DNA of 64,000 nucleotides. Origin: Diphasiastrum complanatum. Taxonomy: Eukaryota > Streptophyta > Lycopodiopsida > Lycopodiales > Lycopodiaceae. This document shows, one piece after another, positions 43,901 to 55,339 of this stretch; positions within the stretch are counted from its first letter, which is position 1; every line of letters begins with the position of its first letter. The DNA is taken from assembly GCA_029204225.1 (NCBI GenBank), contig CM055102.1, positions 381,501-445,500 on the forward strand. The letters are read 5' to 3'. The translations under genes were made by a program, and so were the position numbers. Below the pieces are notes generated by a model, which searched no databases, was not told where the DNA came from, and saw only the letters and a list, made by a program, of their open reading frames with translations.

Positions 43901-46517
43901 TATCTCGCTTTGTACACTTCTTAAGTCCATTGTCCTCTCCTGTTGCTCTTCCTCGTCATTGCGTTCAAGTTCTTGAATCACTGGTTCTTGGGTCTATCCT
44001 GATTCCCAACAAGTTAAAAAAGTATTGCATTTCAGGAGCAGCCTTTTGTTTCTAAAACATTTACCTTCGTCCTCCATGCGCTCTGATGTTGATAACAAAT
44101 TAATGCCAAAACCTAAAGAGTCTGAAGCATCGTTTCATATCTAAGAGCTAAGAGAAACCTGTTTTTTTTTAATTAAAAAAACATTCCGACCCATGGTCCT
44201 GGAGTCCTGTTCCTACTGTACTATATTTTTTCCATCTGATTATGCATCATAGCCTCCATGCTGTGAAGCTCTTCTTGCATGCATTCCATCTTCTCCACCA
44301 TGAACCCAATTATTTCCGTCATATATCTCATTGGAGCCTTAGGATCATTCTTCTAGTGTATGGTTCTAAATGAGTTTTCTTTGACAGCCATTGATGCTTC
44401 CTTTTTGCACTTGCAATGTACCCACATTTTGTCACAGATCGGTATTGCTCATAACAAGGATTTTTGTTATGCCGGAAAGACCGTAGAAGCCACAGGCGTA
44501 CAACTTGTATTCACACTCCTCTTCCCTTTTATATGCAACATAACTTATTAAATTTGCTTAAAGGTTTTGGCCTTCAATTCTAGACTTTGCAGGCTGTAAC
44601 CTCACAAAATGAGGTTTTTTTGAAACTCAGCGTAAGGTTAGGGATAAGGAAGAATCCTTTCATAATGATCAATGTAGATCCTCAACAAATCTAGTAGCTC
44701 ATTGAATCTCCACCCTTACAAGTGATCTGCTTGCCTTGCGTAAGAACATTGTTTGACTGCAAAACTGCTGCCTACTGTGATCCTTTTGATAATACTCTAT
44801 TAGCCTCATTTTGTTTTTATCTCACTTTTCTTCGAAGGGCATGCAAGAGAAACACAATATGAATCGGTTCTGACACTTTTTATAGACCTACTGCTTGGAG
44901 CTCTCATGTCTTTAGATTATGTTAGGCCTAAAATAAGGGTCTTGAATCTTCTTTTTGTACATCTGGCAATTGTATTGCAGTAGGGGCATTCACAGGGGCA
45001 GTTACTGGTGCTATAGCTGGTCGAGCAACCAATTGTGGTGTAATTCGTGGAGCAGGCTTGGGAGCTGTAGCTGGTGCAGTCTTATCAATTGAGTTTTTAG
45101 AAGCTTCACGAGCATATTTCAACTCCCAGAATTCGGCATCTCGTTCATCAATGGTTGACACTCGAACCCAATTCAATTTTTCTCAACATGTTAAGTCATA
45201 TTGCACACCATGTGCATGTGTCTGTTATGTGGTCTCTAAATACTGGAAATTGGTTTGCAAATTTTGTGTGTGGCTTTTTCTTGATCCTTAAAAAGCAGAT
45301 GTATGCTTTTCTGTGGCAGGCCGAGTTACTCGATGATGTCTTGAGCGGACGATTCATTCAGGAGCAGATTGGACCAGCTGTGTTAACATCTCATTCCTGG
45401 CAGGTATAGTAGCAAGCAAAGTTTGTTCAGTCTTCTTATAAGAACAGATATTGTTACAAAATAGCAAGGAGTTGTGCAAGTATTGGTATCTTCAGACGTA
45501 GTTGACTGTCCTATAGGTTTAGGGTTCAGGGTTTCTGGCATCAGTCAATGTCTCGATTTTTCAGCCATCTTAGTTGCAAATTTCCACATTCTAGAAATGT
45601 ACCTTTGGTTGAGGGTTTAGATTTTTGTGCCTAGGGTTTAGGGTTTAGGTTATGTAATTTCCAGAGCTACCTATTCCTTAACGTTTTCTGGGTCCCATGT
45701 TCTGTATGTATATACAGAACGGTTTCGTTCTGCACACATGAAGGTTTTTATTTAATTGATTATCGTTTTTTGATTTTTTTGCCATAGCCATATATTAAAA
45801 GGAACATTCTATATGGAATGTGGGAATATTTTTTCCATTGTTTGTATAGAACACGTTCCATATGCTGTACAGAATGAGGTTGTTTTATATGACTGGGAAG
45901 TATGGTAAGTTCCAAAGTCATATGGTCTGGCCTCAGACATTATTATATGCTAGTTATCAAGCATTGAGCCATGTTTGCGATCACTTCGTGATCAAAGAGT
46001 GTCTAGCTTGAGCAATCATAGATACTGTATACTGAAGTGCTCAATTTCCAGCCTTTTTGAGTTTGCTAGCAATTTGCATCTCTTTACAGGTTAACATTGA
46101 CAGCATGACTTATGAAGAGCTATATGAGATGTTTGGACCAGAGGTAGGAGCCAAGGGATATTCAGAAGCTTCCTTGAAGGAACTTCCGTGGCATGTCATA
46201 ACACAAGAAGGATTGGATTCATTGGGTGGAGTTTGTTGCACCATTTGCTTGCAGGTTTGCCATGGGACATTGCTTTTACACACAGTACCCTAAACCTGCA
46301 ATCATTAAAAAACAAATGCTTCTCTGCTTTAAATAGTTGATACAATTCCTTTCTATTCATAGATTTATTTTTTTTTCCACATGATTTGCAACAGGATTTG
46401 CAGCCTGGGGAGATTGTTCGGTGCTTACCACTTTGTGAACACAGTTTTCACTTGGATTGTGTTGATAAGTGGCTATCTCGACATGGTTCATGTCCAATAT
46501 GCAGACAGCTTGTTTGA
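40672..46517 (+). CDS. RanBP2-zinc-finger / RING-H2 membrane-associated E3 ligase-like protein
   Basis: Five exons: 40672-40993, 44981-45153, 45320-45403, 46090-46254, 46395-46517. All are GT-AG with matching phases (1,0,0,0), giving 288 residues from ATG 40672. Residues 15-34 form a RanBP2-type zinc finger (W15, C17, C20, N24, C31, C34: [15 protein letters not shown]). About 92-150 is a Gly/Ala-rich hydrophobic stretch ([37 protein letters not shown]), likely membrane-inserting. Residues 243-284 are a RING-H2 finger (C243, C246, C262, H264, H267, C270, C281, C284; [12 protein letters not shown]). The RING and Gly/Ala parts match plant NEP-interacting (NIP) E3 proteins, which bind a plastid RNA polymerase at thylakoids in known cases. 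The zinc finger at the N-terminus is less usual. Location and substrate here are inferred. Confidence 0.88.
41780..43185 (-). mobile_element. Gypsy pol fragment in RING-gene intron 1
   Basis: Minus strand: RNase H end near 43000-43150 ([19 protein letters not shown]), then a gap and zinc-finger region (42640-42800), then the integrase core ORF 42587-42240. There [25 protein letters not shown] and [13 protein letters not shown] retain all three catalytic acids. Coding similarity ends near 42240; 41780-42240 is non-coding, perhaps LTR. It is a different, less mutated Gypsy type from the one at 16-21 kb. Confidence 0.75.
43563..43645. repeat. CGTTCCGGAACG family sequence, second copy
   Basis: CCTTAGTTGCCTGTTCCGAA matches 26295 and is followed by ACGGAACACGTTCC and a TACGTATTTT stretch. 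A degraded partner GACCCATGG...CCTGTTCC lies at 44190. All are within intron 1 of the RING gene; the rest of the intron (43650-44980) shows nothing else. Confidence 0.45.
44981..45403 (+). CDS. RING gene exons 2-3: Gly/Ala membrane region
   Basis: Exon 44981-45153 completes codon 108 and gives [49 protein letters not shown]. Exon 45320-45403 gives [20 protein letters not shown]. The pattern [20 protein letters not shown] and LL-D-LSGR---E-IGPA is characteristic of the NIP family. Confidence 0.88.
45690..45890. repeat. Inverted GTTCTGTA/GTTCC patches in intron
   Basis: GTTCTGTATGTATATACAGAAC (a near-perfect palindrome at 45700) and later GAACACGTTCC resemble the CGTTCCGGAACG repeat family. 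The relation is weak. Confidence 0.3.
46090..46517 (+). CDS. RING gene exons 4-5: RING-H2 finger
   Basis: Exon 46090-46254 ([20 protein letters not shown] ... [10 protein letters not shown]) and exon 46395-46517 ([37 protein letters not shown], stop TGA 46515-46517). The RING is split between the second and third zinc ligands, as in many ATL/NIP genes. All eight ligands are present, so ubiquitin ligase activity is plausible. Confidence 0.92.
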
Positions 46518-47437
46518 TATTTTGTACGGACATCTGTTGGGTGACATCTAGCTGTATTCACATGCTTATAAAGCTAGCAATTAAATGGAACTACCTTAAT
46601 TTGCTAAATATTTACAGACTGTATAAAAGAAATTCACATTTTACTTTTGCGCATGATTTTTGCTGCTAAATTTAAGCTGTTCTTTGCAGCAATGCATGCC
46701 TGTTTTCTTTTTCCATCTTCAGAAGTCTGCCTAAACTTCTCTAGCTGCTCATTGGTTTTCAAGTGCAATGTGGTTTTACAGTATTGTGTGATAGAAGTGG
46801 AGTGAAATCTCTAGCAACTTTGTATCTGGCCTGGAATCTGTTTTTGATGGCAACTTCTTAAAGCTGTTAAAACGCAGCGTGTAAGTTTTTCTAATGGGAC
46901 TTGTTTGAGGGCATTGTCCAGGTAGCAAAATTCCATGCCTATGCTAGATTATGTTGATGACGAGCATATCCAAGTAGGCTGCATATGTCAAACTTTTGAG
47001 TATGAAATTTTGGCTTCATCATGCTACATGAAAGATTTTATATTATTGTTTGAATAAGGATGGCAAAATGTTACTTCACTCTTCTTCAAGTGACTCGGGT
47101 TTTTTTTACCTATAATTGTTCTTTTTCTTGGTTGGAAGTACTGACAAAAAATCAGCATTTCTTGCATGTTAAAATAACCCTGAATCTGAAGTATGTGAAC
47201 ATTTGCCACTTGTCATTTGACTTAAAATGTATCCTTTGATTAGACAAATGGTGCAAACAGAAAATCTGATCTCAATGTATGAGCTATGACTTTCCTACTA
47301 GAATTTTGGGTTCAGTATCCTTGAATTGCCAACCTACGTGTTCTTGTTTTTCTTATGGACAAGGAAATTGTAAGATGAAATACGAAGAACTTTATAGTCA
47401 CAATGGTACAAACCAACTTGACATAGCAGCATGTGTG

Positions 47438-47442
<5 letters not shown>
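46518..47442. other. RING-gene 3' UTR and intergenic DNA
   Basis: AT-rich sequence; no ORF of interest and no element end. Confidence 0.5.

Positions 47443-47512
<70 letters not shown>
47443..47512. repeat. (GA)n microsatellite
   Basis: A pure GA run of 70 bases. Confidence 0.95.
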
Positions 47513-47515
<3 letters not shown>

Positions 47516-47839
47516 CTAAAGCTGAAACTGATGATGAAAGTAAGGCTGGAATTGAATCTAAAACTCAATTGACTCAAATCAATTGAGAATCAATGCATGA
47601 ATCCACAAAGAGTCATCTCTCTATCTTTTGCTGTAGCTTGTTGTTTTCAATTCTTGATGGTGGAGCTTTATGATGTGAGTAAAACAGTGTCCAAGAGGAA
47701 TGTGGTCTCCTAGACGAAAATAGACTTGAGACTCCCTTCATGTCTCTGAAGTTTTTTGACAAAGCATTTTCAGGATCCCGATTTGTGATGATCGTCTACG
47801 CTATCAAAGGGAAAGGCAAGTTCTTGTATATGACAAAGG

Positions 47840-48166
47840 TTGAATTTTTACTCATTCCTCACTTCAATAAATTTTGGTCTCTTAGTAGTGTGGGGACATA
47901 TGGTTTTTGCCTCTAAGAAAATGAAAAATTCATCTGATTGGGTGGGGTTATATAAAACAATGTTGCCAAACAAACAAGGTGATATGCGTGAAGATCAATT
48001 ATTTGTTTCTTCAAAACATTGCGACTATAAATATGAATTTCACGAAAACATTACTGATACCAAAGGAGTTTATAACGACATATATGTAGTGAATCGAACA
48101 CCTAAAAATGCATATTTTGTGCCTTTCAAAATGACGGATAGCTCTGAAGTAGCCTACATGCTCTAG
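47840..48166 (+). CDS. Unidentified ORF with SDWVGLYK motif
   Basis: 108 residues, AT-rich codons, no stop. After a hydrophobic start (FLTSINFGLLVVWGHMVFAS) comes SSDWVGLYKTMLPNKQGDMR, then HCDYKYEFHENITDTKGVY, VVNRTPKNAYFVPFK. The composition is protein-like rather than repeat-like. The W-V-G-L-Y-K block recalls SKICH-type or related beta-sandwich domains, but this is a guess from one motif. It may be a degraded gene copy or exon. No neighbour exons were found in 48167-49800, which otherwise shows nothing. Confidence 0.3.
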   Translation: MNFYSFLTSINFGLLVVWGHMVFASKKMKNSSDWVGLYKTMLPNKQGDMREDQLFVSSKHCDYKYEFHENITDTKGVYNDIYVVNRTPKNAYFVPFKMTDSSEVAYML

Positions 48167-49849
48167 AGAATGTCTACAAATCACATGGTTCAGAGGTTTA
48201 ACCATGTCTTTTATCTTCTTAATCTAGAGACTAGTGGACAAATCGAGCAAGTTAATCAATGGTTGGTGGAAAATCATGTAGAACATTGTATTTTTGACCA
48301 ATGGGTAAATTGAGCTTAGTGAAAATCATCTAGACCATAGTATTATTCACCACTAGACAAATTTTGTTGTGCCTCAAAAATTCCTTACTCTAGTCAATAG
48401 TTTTTACGTGGCAATTGATTCGTTATAACTCTGTAGTTTTGCGATCAATTCAAGGTGTTATTGAAGATAGAAGCATTAGCTAATGAGCCTTGTCACGACT
48501 TAGCAACACTAAATTAATAGTCATTGATCTCTGGTCAACATCATTTATGATTGATATATGATGTCTTTGAAAAGGATGGCATTGGAGAATTTGTTAGTTT
48601 ATATGTTTTGGTGGTTGCTTGGGTCCCCTTAGTTCATATGGTCGAGGCCCAAGCATAGGCTTGCTCATCCATTTTGGTACCCCTCGAAATATTGTTTCAA
48701 GTTCTTCTCTATCAACTATGTTATTAGACACGAATTTATTGCAAACTTCCTTCAACACTATGAATGAATCCATAAAAATAGTTGAATATAATTTGCATTA
48801 GCAATGATCCATTGTGAATGTAATATTTGACATTGTCTTCCAATTGATCTTTTGAACATTGATTGATCCATGCATGGAAGTTATGGCTAGTAAAGGCAAA
48901 ATATAATCTAATAAAGCTTGTAATAGAAAGTATAATGCTAAGTTCAAGCCCTTAATGAGACCTTTGTGTTACTATCTAACATGTATAATAGTTCACTATA
49001 CCTAATTGTTATTACATAAGTCTTTAGTACTTGCAATTTGAGTAGTGGACATTGTGACTCCCTATCTACTGGTATTAGACAGCTCTTCAATTGATGTTTG
49101 AAAATTTCTTGTAATAGATCATGTATGAAGAGAGCATGATATAGAGCAACTAGAATTCTTTCATTGAAGATAAATTGTCTTACCCCAATATTGAGAGAAA
49201 ATTGAATCCTCTTCAAACCCCGCATAATTTGACATAAAAAGTCACCATTTCAACGATTTTCTTGCTAATTTAGAGGCATTTTTTGTTGCATGTTGTTGAG
49301 TGTGAATGAGGGGCAAATTAGAAGTAGGAGTGATTGTCCACCATTGCTGCCTAAGATTGTTGACAAATAGGAGAAAATTTGCAGACTCATCTTTAATCAT
49401 ATTGCAAGGAAATTTCCTCACGGGTTGCTCTTGCTCTCAATTATGGAGAGATGCCCTTCCAATTTGTTTTGTTTTGTTTTGAAGCCTTCAAGAATATGCT
49501 TAGGTGGCCGATACCTAAGATGAGAAATGAAGGTTAAGAAAATTTCACCTTGAAGGGCTCAAAAGGAGAGGTCCAAATTGAAAGATGAAGGGTCTCGAAA
49601 GACAAAATGCAACAAAAAAAATCATCAATCTTTTGTTTTTGTTTTAAGTTTAGTTCATTTTGTCTGAAACTCAATGGGGTGATCAAGGACAATTCTTAAC
49701 CACTTATAGGTTTATCCCTTTGTGTCAAAATTACAATTATAAAAAACAAAAGAACAACTAATATGAAGAAACGTGGCGCAGTTTGTTCCCACTGAAAGAG
49801 ACAACCGCAAGCACAGTTTATTCCCATAGAAGATGACAGTAGCAACTAA

Positions 49850-51000
49850 CTAGCTTTTAGCGTAACCATTAGTTTACAAGAATATTTTAGAAGAAAGTGT
49901 TTTGGAGAATATATATGTGCCCACAAGGAGCACAGAATGAGAGAGAGTAAGAGAGAAAGACAGAGAAGAAAACTGTAGGACTTGTACGTTGATCTACGAC
50001 AAGCTTTGTATTCTTTTCCCAAAAATATTTTGAGTAAATAGATCGTTCTTGTCAGGTTTTCTACTGTGCATGGAAATGTGAATGCCATTTTATGTATGTA
50101 CTACAGTTCTGATAAGTCAATGACATTGTTCTTGCAATCAGAATTAGGTTGCAAGTTCGCGGCTTGAAAAACTGAACGTCTAAAATTTTGTCGGGTTTTT
50201 TGCATTTTTTGCATTTTCTCTTCTTCGGGTTTTCACATTTCTGAAAGAGGTTAAAATGTGCAAATGTGCATAGATTCACTGACTATCGGGTTTTTCATAA
50301 TTTTCGTATTTTTCACATTTTCCGAAAAATGCGACATAAGCACGCTTCCGAATCCTTGGCATTCCTAGCTGCAACTGAGGTCGAAACTATTAGTCCGCTT
50401 CGGTGGTATCAAAGCGCTGCAGACTAGTAACAAGGACATAGATTATCAAATGATAGCAAACCTACAACAAAAAGTTGTGAGCGTGTTCGATGGCAGCAAC
50501 TATGCTATCTGAAAACACAAAATGAAGATGTTACTCAGAGGAGAAGGCTTATGGAGCATAGTAGATGGGACAAAAGTAAGGCCGTAACAAAATCCGATTG
50601 AATGGAGAACGAGGAATGATAGAGCAATGACGCTTATCACTCTATCATGATGACCACAGTGGACTGTGAAACCAACCATGAAATGTGGGAAAGGCTACAA
50701 GCCAGACATGAGCATATGACAAGTGCAAAGATCTTGCATCTCAACAACCAACTTCTGAACATGAAGTGGGATGGCAGTGATCTGGACAAGCATGCTGGGA
50801 AGATGAAGGCCATCTTCAATCAACTAGCAGTTGCAAATCAAAATCATGCTATTCCACCAAAGCAACAGTTCTTACATTTTATAAGGACTCTACCATCGTC
50901 CTACTACAGTCTAAGGTCAATACTCATGAGGACGCTTGATATGACATTCAGCGACGCTCTAAAATTGTGGCAGATGAAGTCATCATGAGAGATCATTCGA
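49850..51000 (+). mobile_element. Ty1/Copia 5' fragment: LTR end, primer site, gag
   Basis: A likely LTR end (49850-50400) is followed by TGGTATCAAAGC (50406-50417), a one-mismatch initiator tRNA-Met site. Gag starts near 50470 (KVVSVFDGSNYA, a stop, GEGLWSIVDGT) and continues in the open frame 50647-50988 (HEMWERLQARHE, AKILHLNNQLLNMKW, PPKQQFLHFIRTLPSSYYSL), the Copia gag UBN2 domain. It ends at 50988; protease and pol are absent. Confidence 0.7.
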
Positions 51001-51021
51001 GCACTAAGTAGACAAGGTGGA

Positions 51022-51860
51022 TCAAGGCGGTAACCCAGTAAAACACAAACCCGACCAATGGGCCAAGCGGTGCACGCACACGAAAAAAAAAATGAGTGCT
51101 TTGTGCATTGAAACAGGTTGAAAGAAGAAGAAATGAGGACCGACAAAAAAGAGAAGCGAAACATGAATCGGCAGAGTAATGGAGGAAGCATTAAGCAGGT
51201 TAAAAACATTGCTAAACTTAAAAGCAAAAACCAAGGAGCTCTTAAATTGGAGGGGAGAAGTGAGGAGAACCTCTGAGGCACCCAACTTGTGCTGAAATGA
51301 AGTAGGAAACAATTGGCAACTAGTGTTTCAAAACTGGTGAAGAACTTGAAATTAGAGATGATGAACTGGTTAATGAAGTCTTTAAAAGCGGGAGGATCAG
51401 GAATGAAGGCACCGAAGAATAAGGCGATCAAAGTGTTGGGAAAGAGAATATTGGGAGACCGAGAGGGCTTCAAGGTCAGGAAGAAACAAGAGAGGAGAAA
51501 TCGTCTGACATCTTGCTAGGATCTTTAGAGACGGTAACTTTTTTGAGAACAGACCATTTATCCAAAGCGGGAAGGGAAGCTAGATAGACAGGCTGGTCTT
51601 TGAGGGCATCCACAAAGCTGCGGGGAGCAAGGACAGATGCAGGGAAAGGAAGAAGACCCCTTGAGTAAACATGCAAGTTATTAGGTGCACTAATAAAAGG
51701 AGGGATAGAGTCATTAACCACCGAAGGAGGGATAGAGTGCTTGAACCTGTTAAGAAGAGAAAAAGGAGCTGGCTTGGGACGAAAGAGAGAATGAGCGCGG
51801 GAAGGCCTGTTGGAGGCCATAGAAACAAGAGACCAAGGACAAGAAAAATATGCAAACTAT
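51022..51860 (-). pseudogene. Fragment of unknown plant protein, perhaps LINE ORF1
   Basis: ORF 51820-51476 begins MASNRPSRAHSLFRPKPAPF and contains LAPRSFVDALKDQPVYLASL, resembling the N-terminal pattern of plant LINE ORF1 proteins. The next ORF (51473-50904) continues with KPSRSPNILFPNTLIALFF. No catalytic motif is seen. Confidence 0.3.
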
Positions 51861-51869
51861 GAAAAGGGC

Positions 51870-54760
51870 AAGACTAGCGTGAACTCAGAAGGAAAGGGAA
51901 AACGAGATAGCAACATGCACAAAAGCAGAGACAGGCTGCAAGAAGTGTTAAAAAACACTGGTGGAGCAAGAGAAGAATAAACCAATGCTAAATACCACTG
52001 CTATGTAACAAAAAAACACAGGGTGGAGGAGGCTGCAACAGAAAGCCTTCAATCAATCTAAGTCACACAAGGCTGAGGGAGCCTCACCATAGCCACAGAG
52101 ATGGATAGAAGAACAAAAGACAGCAGTGGAAAGAGAATAAGCCACACAAGAGTCCCTCTCAAAGCAGAAAATGCATCAGCATGTCGCAGCCTATCTCTGC
52201 CAGTTCCGCCCTACAATTCTTGCCGTCTTTTGATGTCTTCCTTATTAGCACTCAAAGTTTATAACTTGTTTATCGAATTAATCAACTATATAGCCATGAA
52301 ATACTTCATGAAGATGCATGCCATGCCTAGATAACTCCTTACTCTTCTCATACTATAACTCAAATAAACATAACCATTCATCCGAAGTCATGTGCATGTC
52401 AAAGTTGAAATGTCATATAAAATTCTTATTCTCATTTACATGTCATTTTTTTATTGTCTATTTGCAGATGGTAGCAAATTCTAGGCATTGAATCTAATTC
52501 CTAGAGAAAAAAACAAATTTTGCTAGAGCTTGCTCATTAACTCAACATTCCTTTTATTGACTATTTCTTGAGGCAGTCCATGCATTGCAAACATTTTGTG
52601 AAAATATATATTTGCAATTTGAGAAGCAATAAAGGTAGTCTTTGATGGAACAACATATCTTATCCACACTTTCCACTAAATAAGGATGCTATTCCACCAA
52701 TCCATAGTTTTTGTTGGCAATCTCATGATAAAATCCATGGCCATATGGATCCATTTACCTTGATAGGTTGAACAAATATAAGATGAGTACAAAAGTGGGA
52801 CCTACAAGATTACATAAGGCTGTATACAAGTGGTGGACCCAAGTGTAGTTACTAGGTACTAGGTCCTTGTTGGACAAGCCATGCCAAGGTTGCAACATGG
52901 TGGGAAATATGATTTTTTATTCATGTTTTTTTTTAAAAAAAATCCTAAATTCTTATTTGAAACAAAAAATTGAACTTGATTTCTTTTTTTTGGGTAATTT
53001 ACAAATTTAAGACAACTTAGTTTGAAAGCCAAAACATAACTAATTGATACCAATTCTAATATATGTGATTATTTTATTTCAGCTAGTTGTACAAAAACAT
53101 CAATTGCAACTCACTTGAGAAGTATATGTGGGAGCATGAATGCAGGGCAATAACTTATGTGGGAGAGATGTACATGTGGGTTTTTGCCATGAATAGATCT
53201 TGACCATTGCATATGAAAACATCATGGACTCTAGCCTTATAACTTTTACTAACATGGTTAAAAAAAGTGGCTTCTTATAGTTGAAAAGAGATCCTAACGA
53301 TGGACCTTGAGCTATTTTTTTGAATTGTGCTGGATGAGAATAAATGGGATTCAATCAACATCACTCAATCTCCTTGCTTATCTACATTGTGCCCTTCACT
53401 GTCAATGTCTTCAAACATGGAGGCTGCTTGGTGCTAGTGCTTGGCTGGCTAGGTTGTGAGGTTCTCCTTTATCCATTTGATTAGACAACAAGTTGCAAAT
53501 AATCATGATAGCCTCAAATACTTCAATAAGATTATCATGTTTGATGCTTTTAGACCACCAATTTGGATAGATAATATGTCTCTTTCGGCTCGTGATAGCA
53601 AAATATGTTATATCCTTTAGTAGAAATAAATTTAGAAATTTTGTGGCAAGACATATACTATAGATTATAGAATGCACTCTTCTGAACATTAGTCCATTCT
53701 AAACACGTCTTTTAGAATTGTGTTCCCAACCAATGTAATGTAAATTATAAAATTCATTCTCCTTGATGTTAATCAATTATAAATACATGTGTTTCTCTTT
53801 ATCAAAAATTATTCTTTTGATTTTTTTTGTTTCTACTTGTCTTGGCCTTTCAAAATTTGTGGGTCTTAATTATTTGATTTGTTGAATCCTTAGAAGTAAA
53901 ACCACACGTGTTCTTTTAATTTGTTGAACACACATGTTACATAGATGTTACTAGTGTGTTGACTTGTGTGTGAATCCTTCGAATTGAAACCACACATGTT
54001 CTTCTAATTTGTTGAACACACATGTTACATAGATGCTAGTGTGTTGACTTATGTTTGAATCTTTGTGGTTCACTTGAGAGTGAACATTAGATAAAGCTTC
54101 ATAGATTGTAAGTCCAAATATATGCTTAGATCACATGGTGGGCTTGGACACATTAAAAATTAGATATCCAAAAGTGCAATAGTATAGGCTTTGTTCAATT
54201 AGATGTTATGTTTGCGATAAACGCATCTTATTTATATCAAGCATTACAAAATCATCATTTTTTAAAAGTGAACTTCTACAAGACATCATATGTTTGAGAG
54301 ATACATATTTCAGACAAGGAGCTTAAGAAGCTAATAATAAACAATCTTTTTTTGGATAAATATATTTTTGTAGTTTGATAATTTTTAGATTTAACAATGA
54401 TGCAAATATGTACTTTTAAATGTGAAAAATACAAAAAGCCATCTATGTTGAGTTTAGGGGCATTACAAATTTTCTTTGTTACCATCTATGTGTAAGCTAG
54501 TGATAGGGCCATTTTTGGCTCAGGAGGCAAAATAGTCAAGTACACATGTATCTCCATAATTAGACCAAAAGTGATTTGTGATGTAGCTCGAGTTAGTTAG
54601 GCTCACTGTAGTGGGTTTATTTCCTATCCTATCCCCAACCCAATATCCAAGCACACAAGCATCAAGGAGATGAAAGTAGTTGTCATGCGGAGGTTTGATC
54701 CCGTGAGAGTGATAGCATATCTCAAAATTCAGCATGTATGGAAGATCCACATCTAACTCT
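51870..54760. other. AT-rich intergenic DNA
   Basis: No coding region recognised. Two near-identical TTGTTGAACACACATGTTACATAGATG stretches at about 53920 and 54010 show a small tandem duplication of roughly 90 bp. Confidence 0.5.
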
Positions 54761-54769
54761 AACATCCAT

Positions 54770-55331
54770 TAACACTACAACCATTAACCCTAAGATCCAC
54801 AATGATAATAGCTTAATAGCAAGTCCAATAATATTCAGATCCAACAATTAGCAAATACAACAAAAGCATGAGAGACGGAGGAATAGAGATAGAGAGCAAG
54901 GACATTCACAAGTCCATTCCATAAGAGAACCAATCTGCTTGCATCGAAATGAAGATGGAACATGTACAATCATTCGAAATTGCTACTTATATAGGAAAGG
55001 AGATGTGCGCCCCGATTCCTATTGACTAATTCTTACCTCCCTAACTATTCATATTTAAAAAAGAGTGGGAACCCATTCAATAATTGGAGGGAATAAATTT
55101 GAACTTGAATTTGAACCAATTTTGGTGGGAGACCCAACTTTATTGACTAACTTGACATTTAGGCCCGTGACATTAAAAGTCTCGCAAAAATGCATAAAGT
55201 CCTTTTATTGACTTTCTAATTATCAAATAACTATGTGATCATTGGGTTGGACTTACACACGCAGGCTGCCAAATCTCTCTCACTTATTAACTAGGGTTAG
55301 GATTGCCTTGGGATCCGCAAACCCTCCAACA
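54770..55331 (-). mobile_element. Possible solo LTR
   Basis: Minus strand starts TGTTGGAGGGTTTGCGGATC (55331) and has a TATA-like CCTATATAAGTAGC near 54990, followed by a leader-like segment. No primer site or target duplication was confirmed; the other end is uncertain. Confidence 0.35.
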
Positions 55332-55339
55332 CACACTAC

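Noticed and set aside
45530-45650. Telomere array at the RING gene
   Set aside because: Only two or three TTTAGGG units; too short to call beyond a note.
54520-54765. 81-residue minus ORF as a gene
   Set aside because: No motif; it overlaps a probable LTR end.
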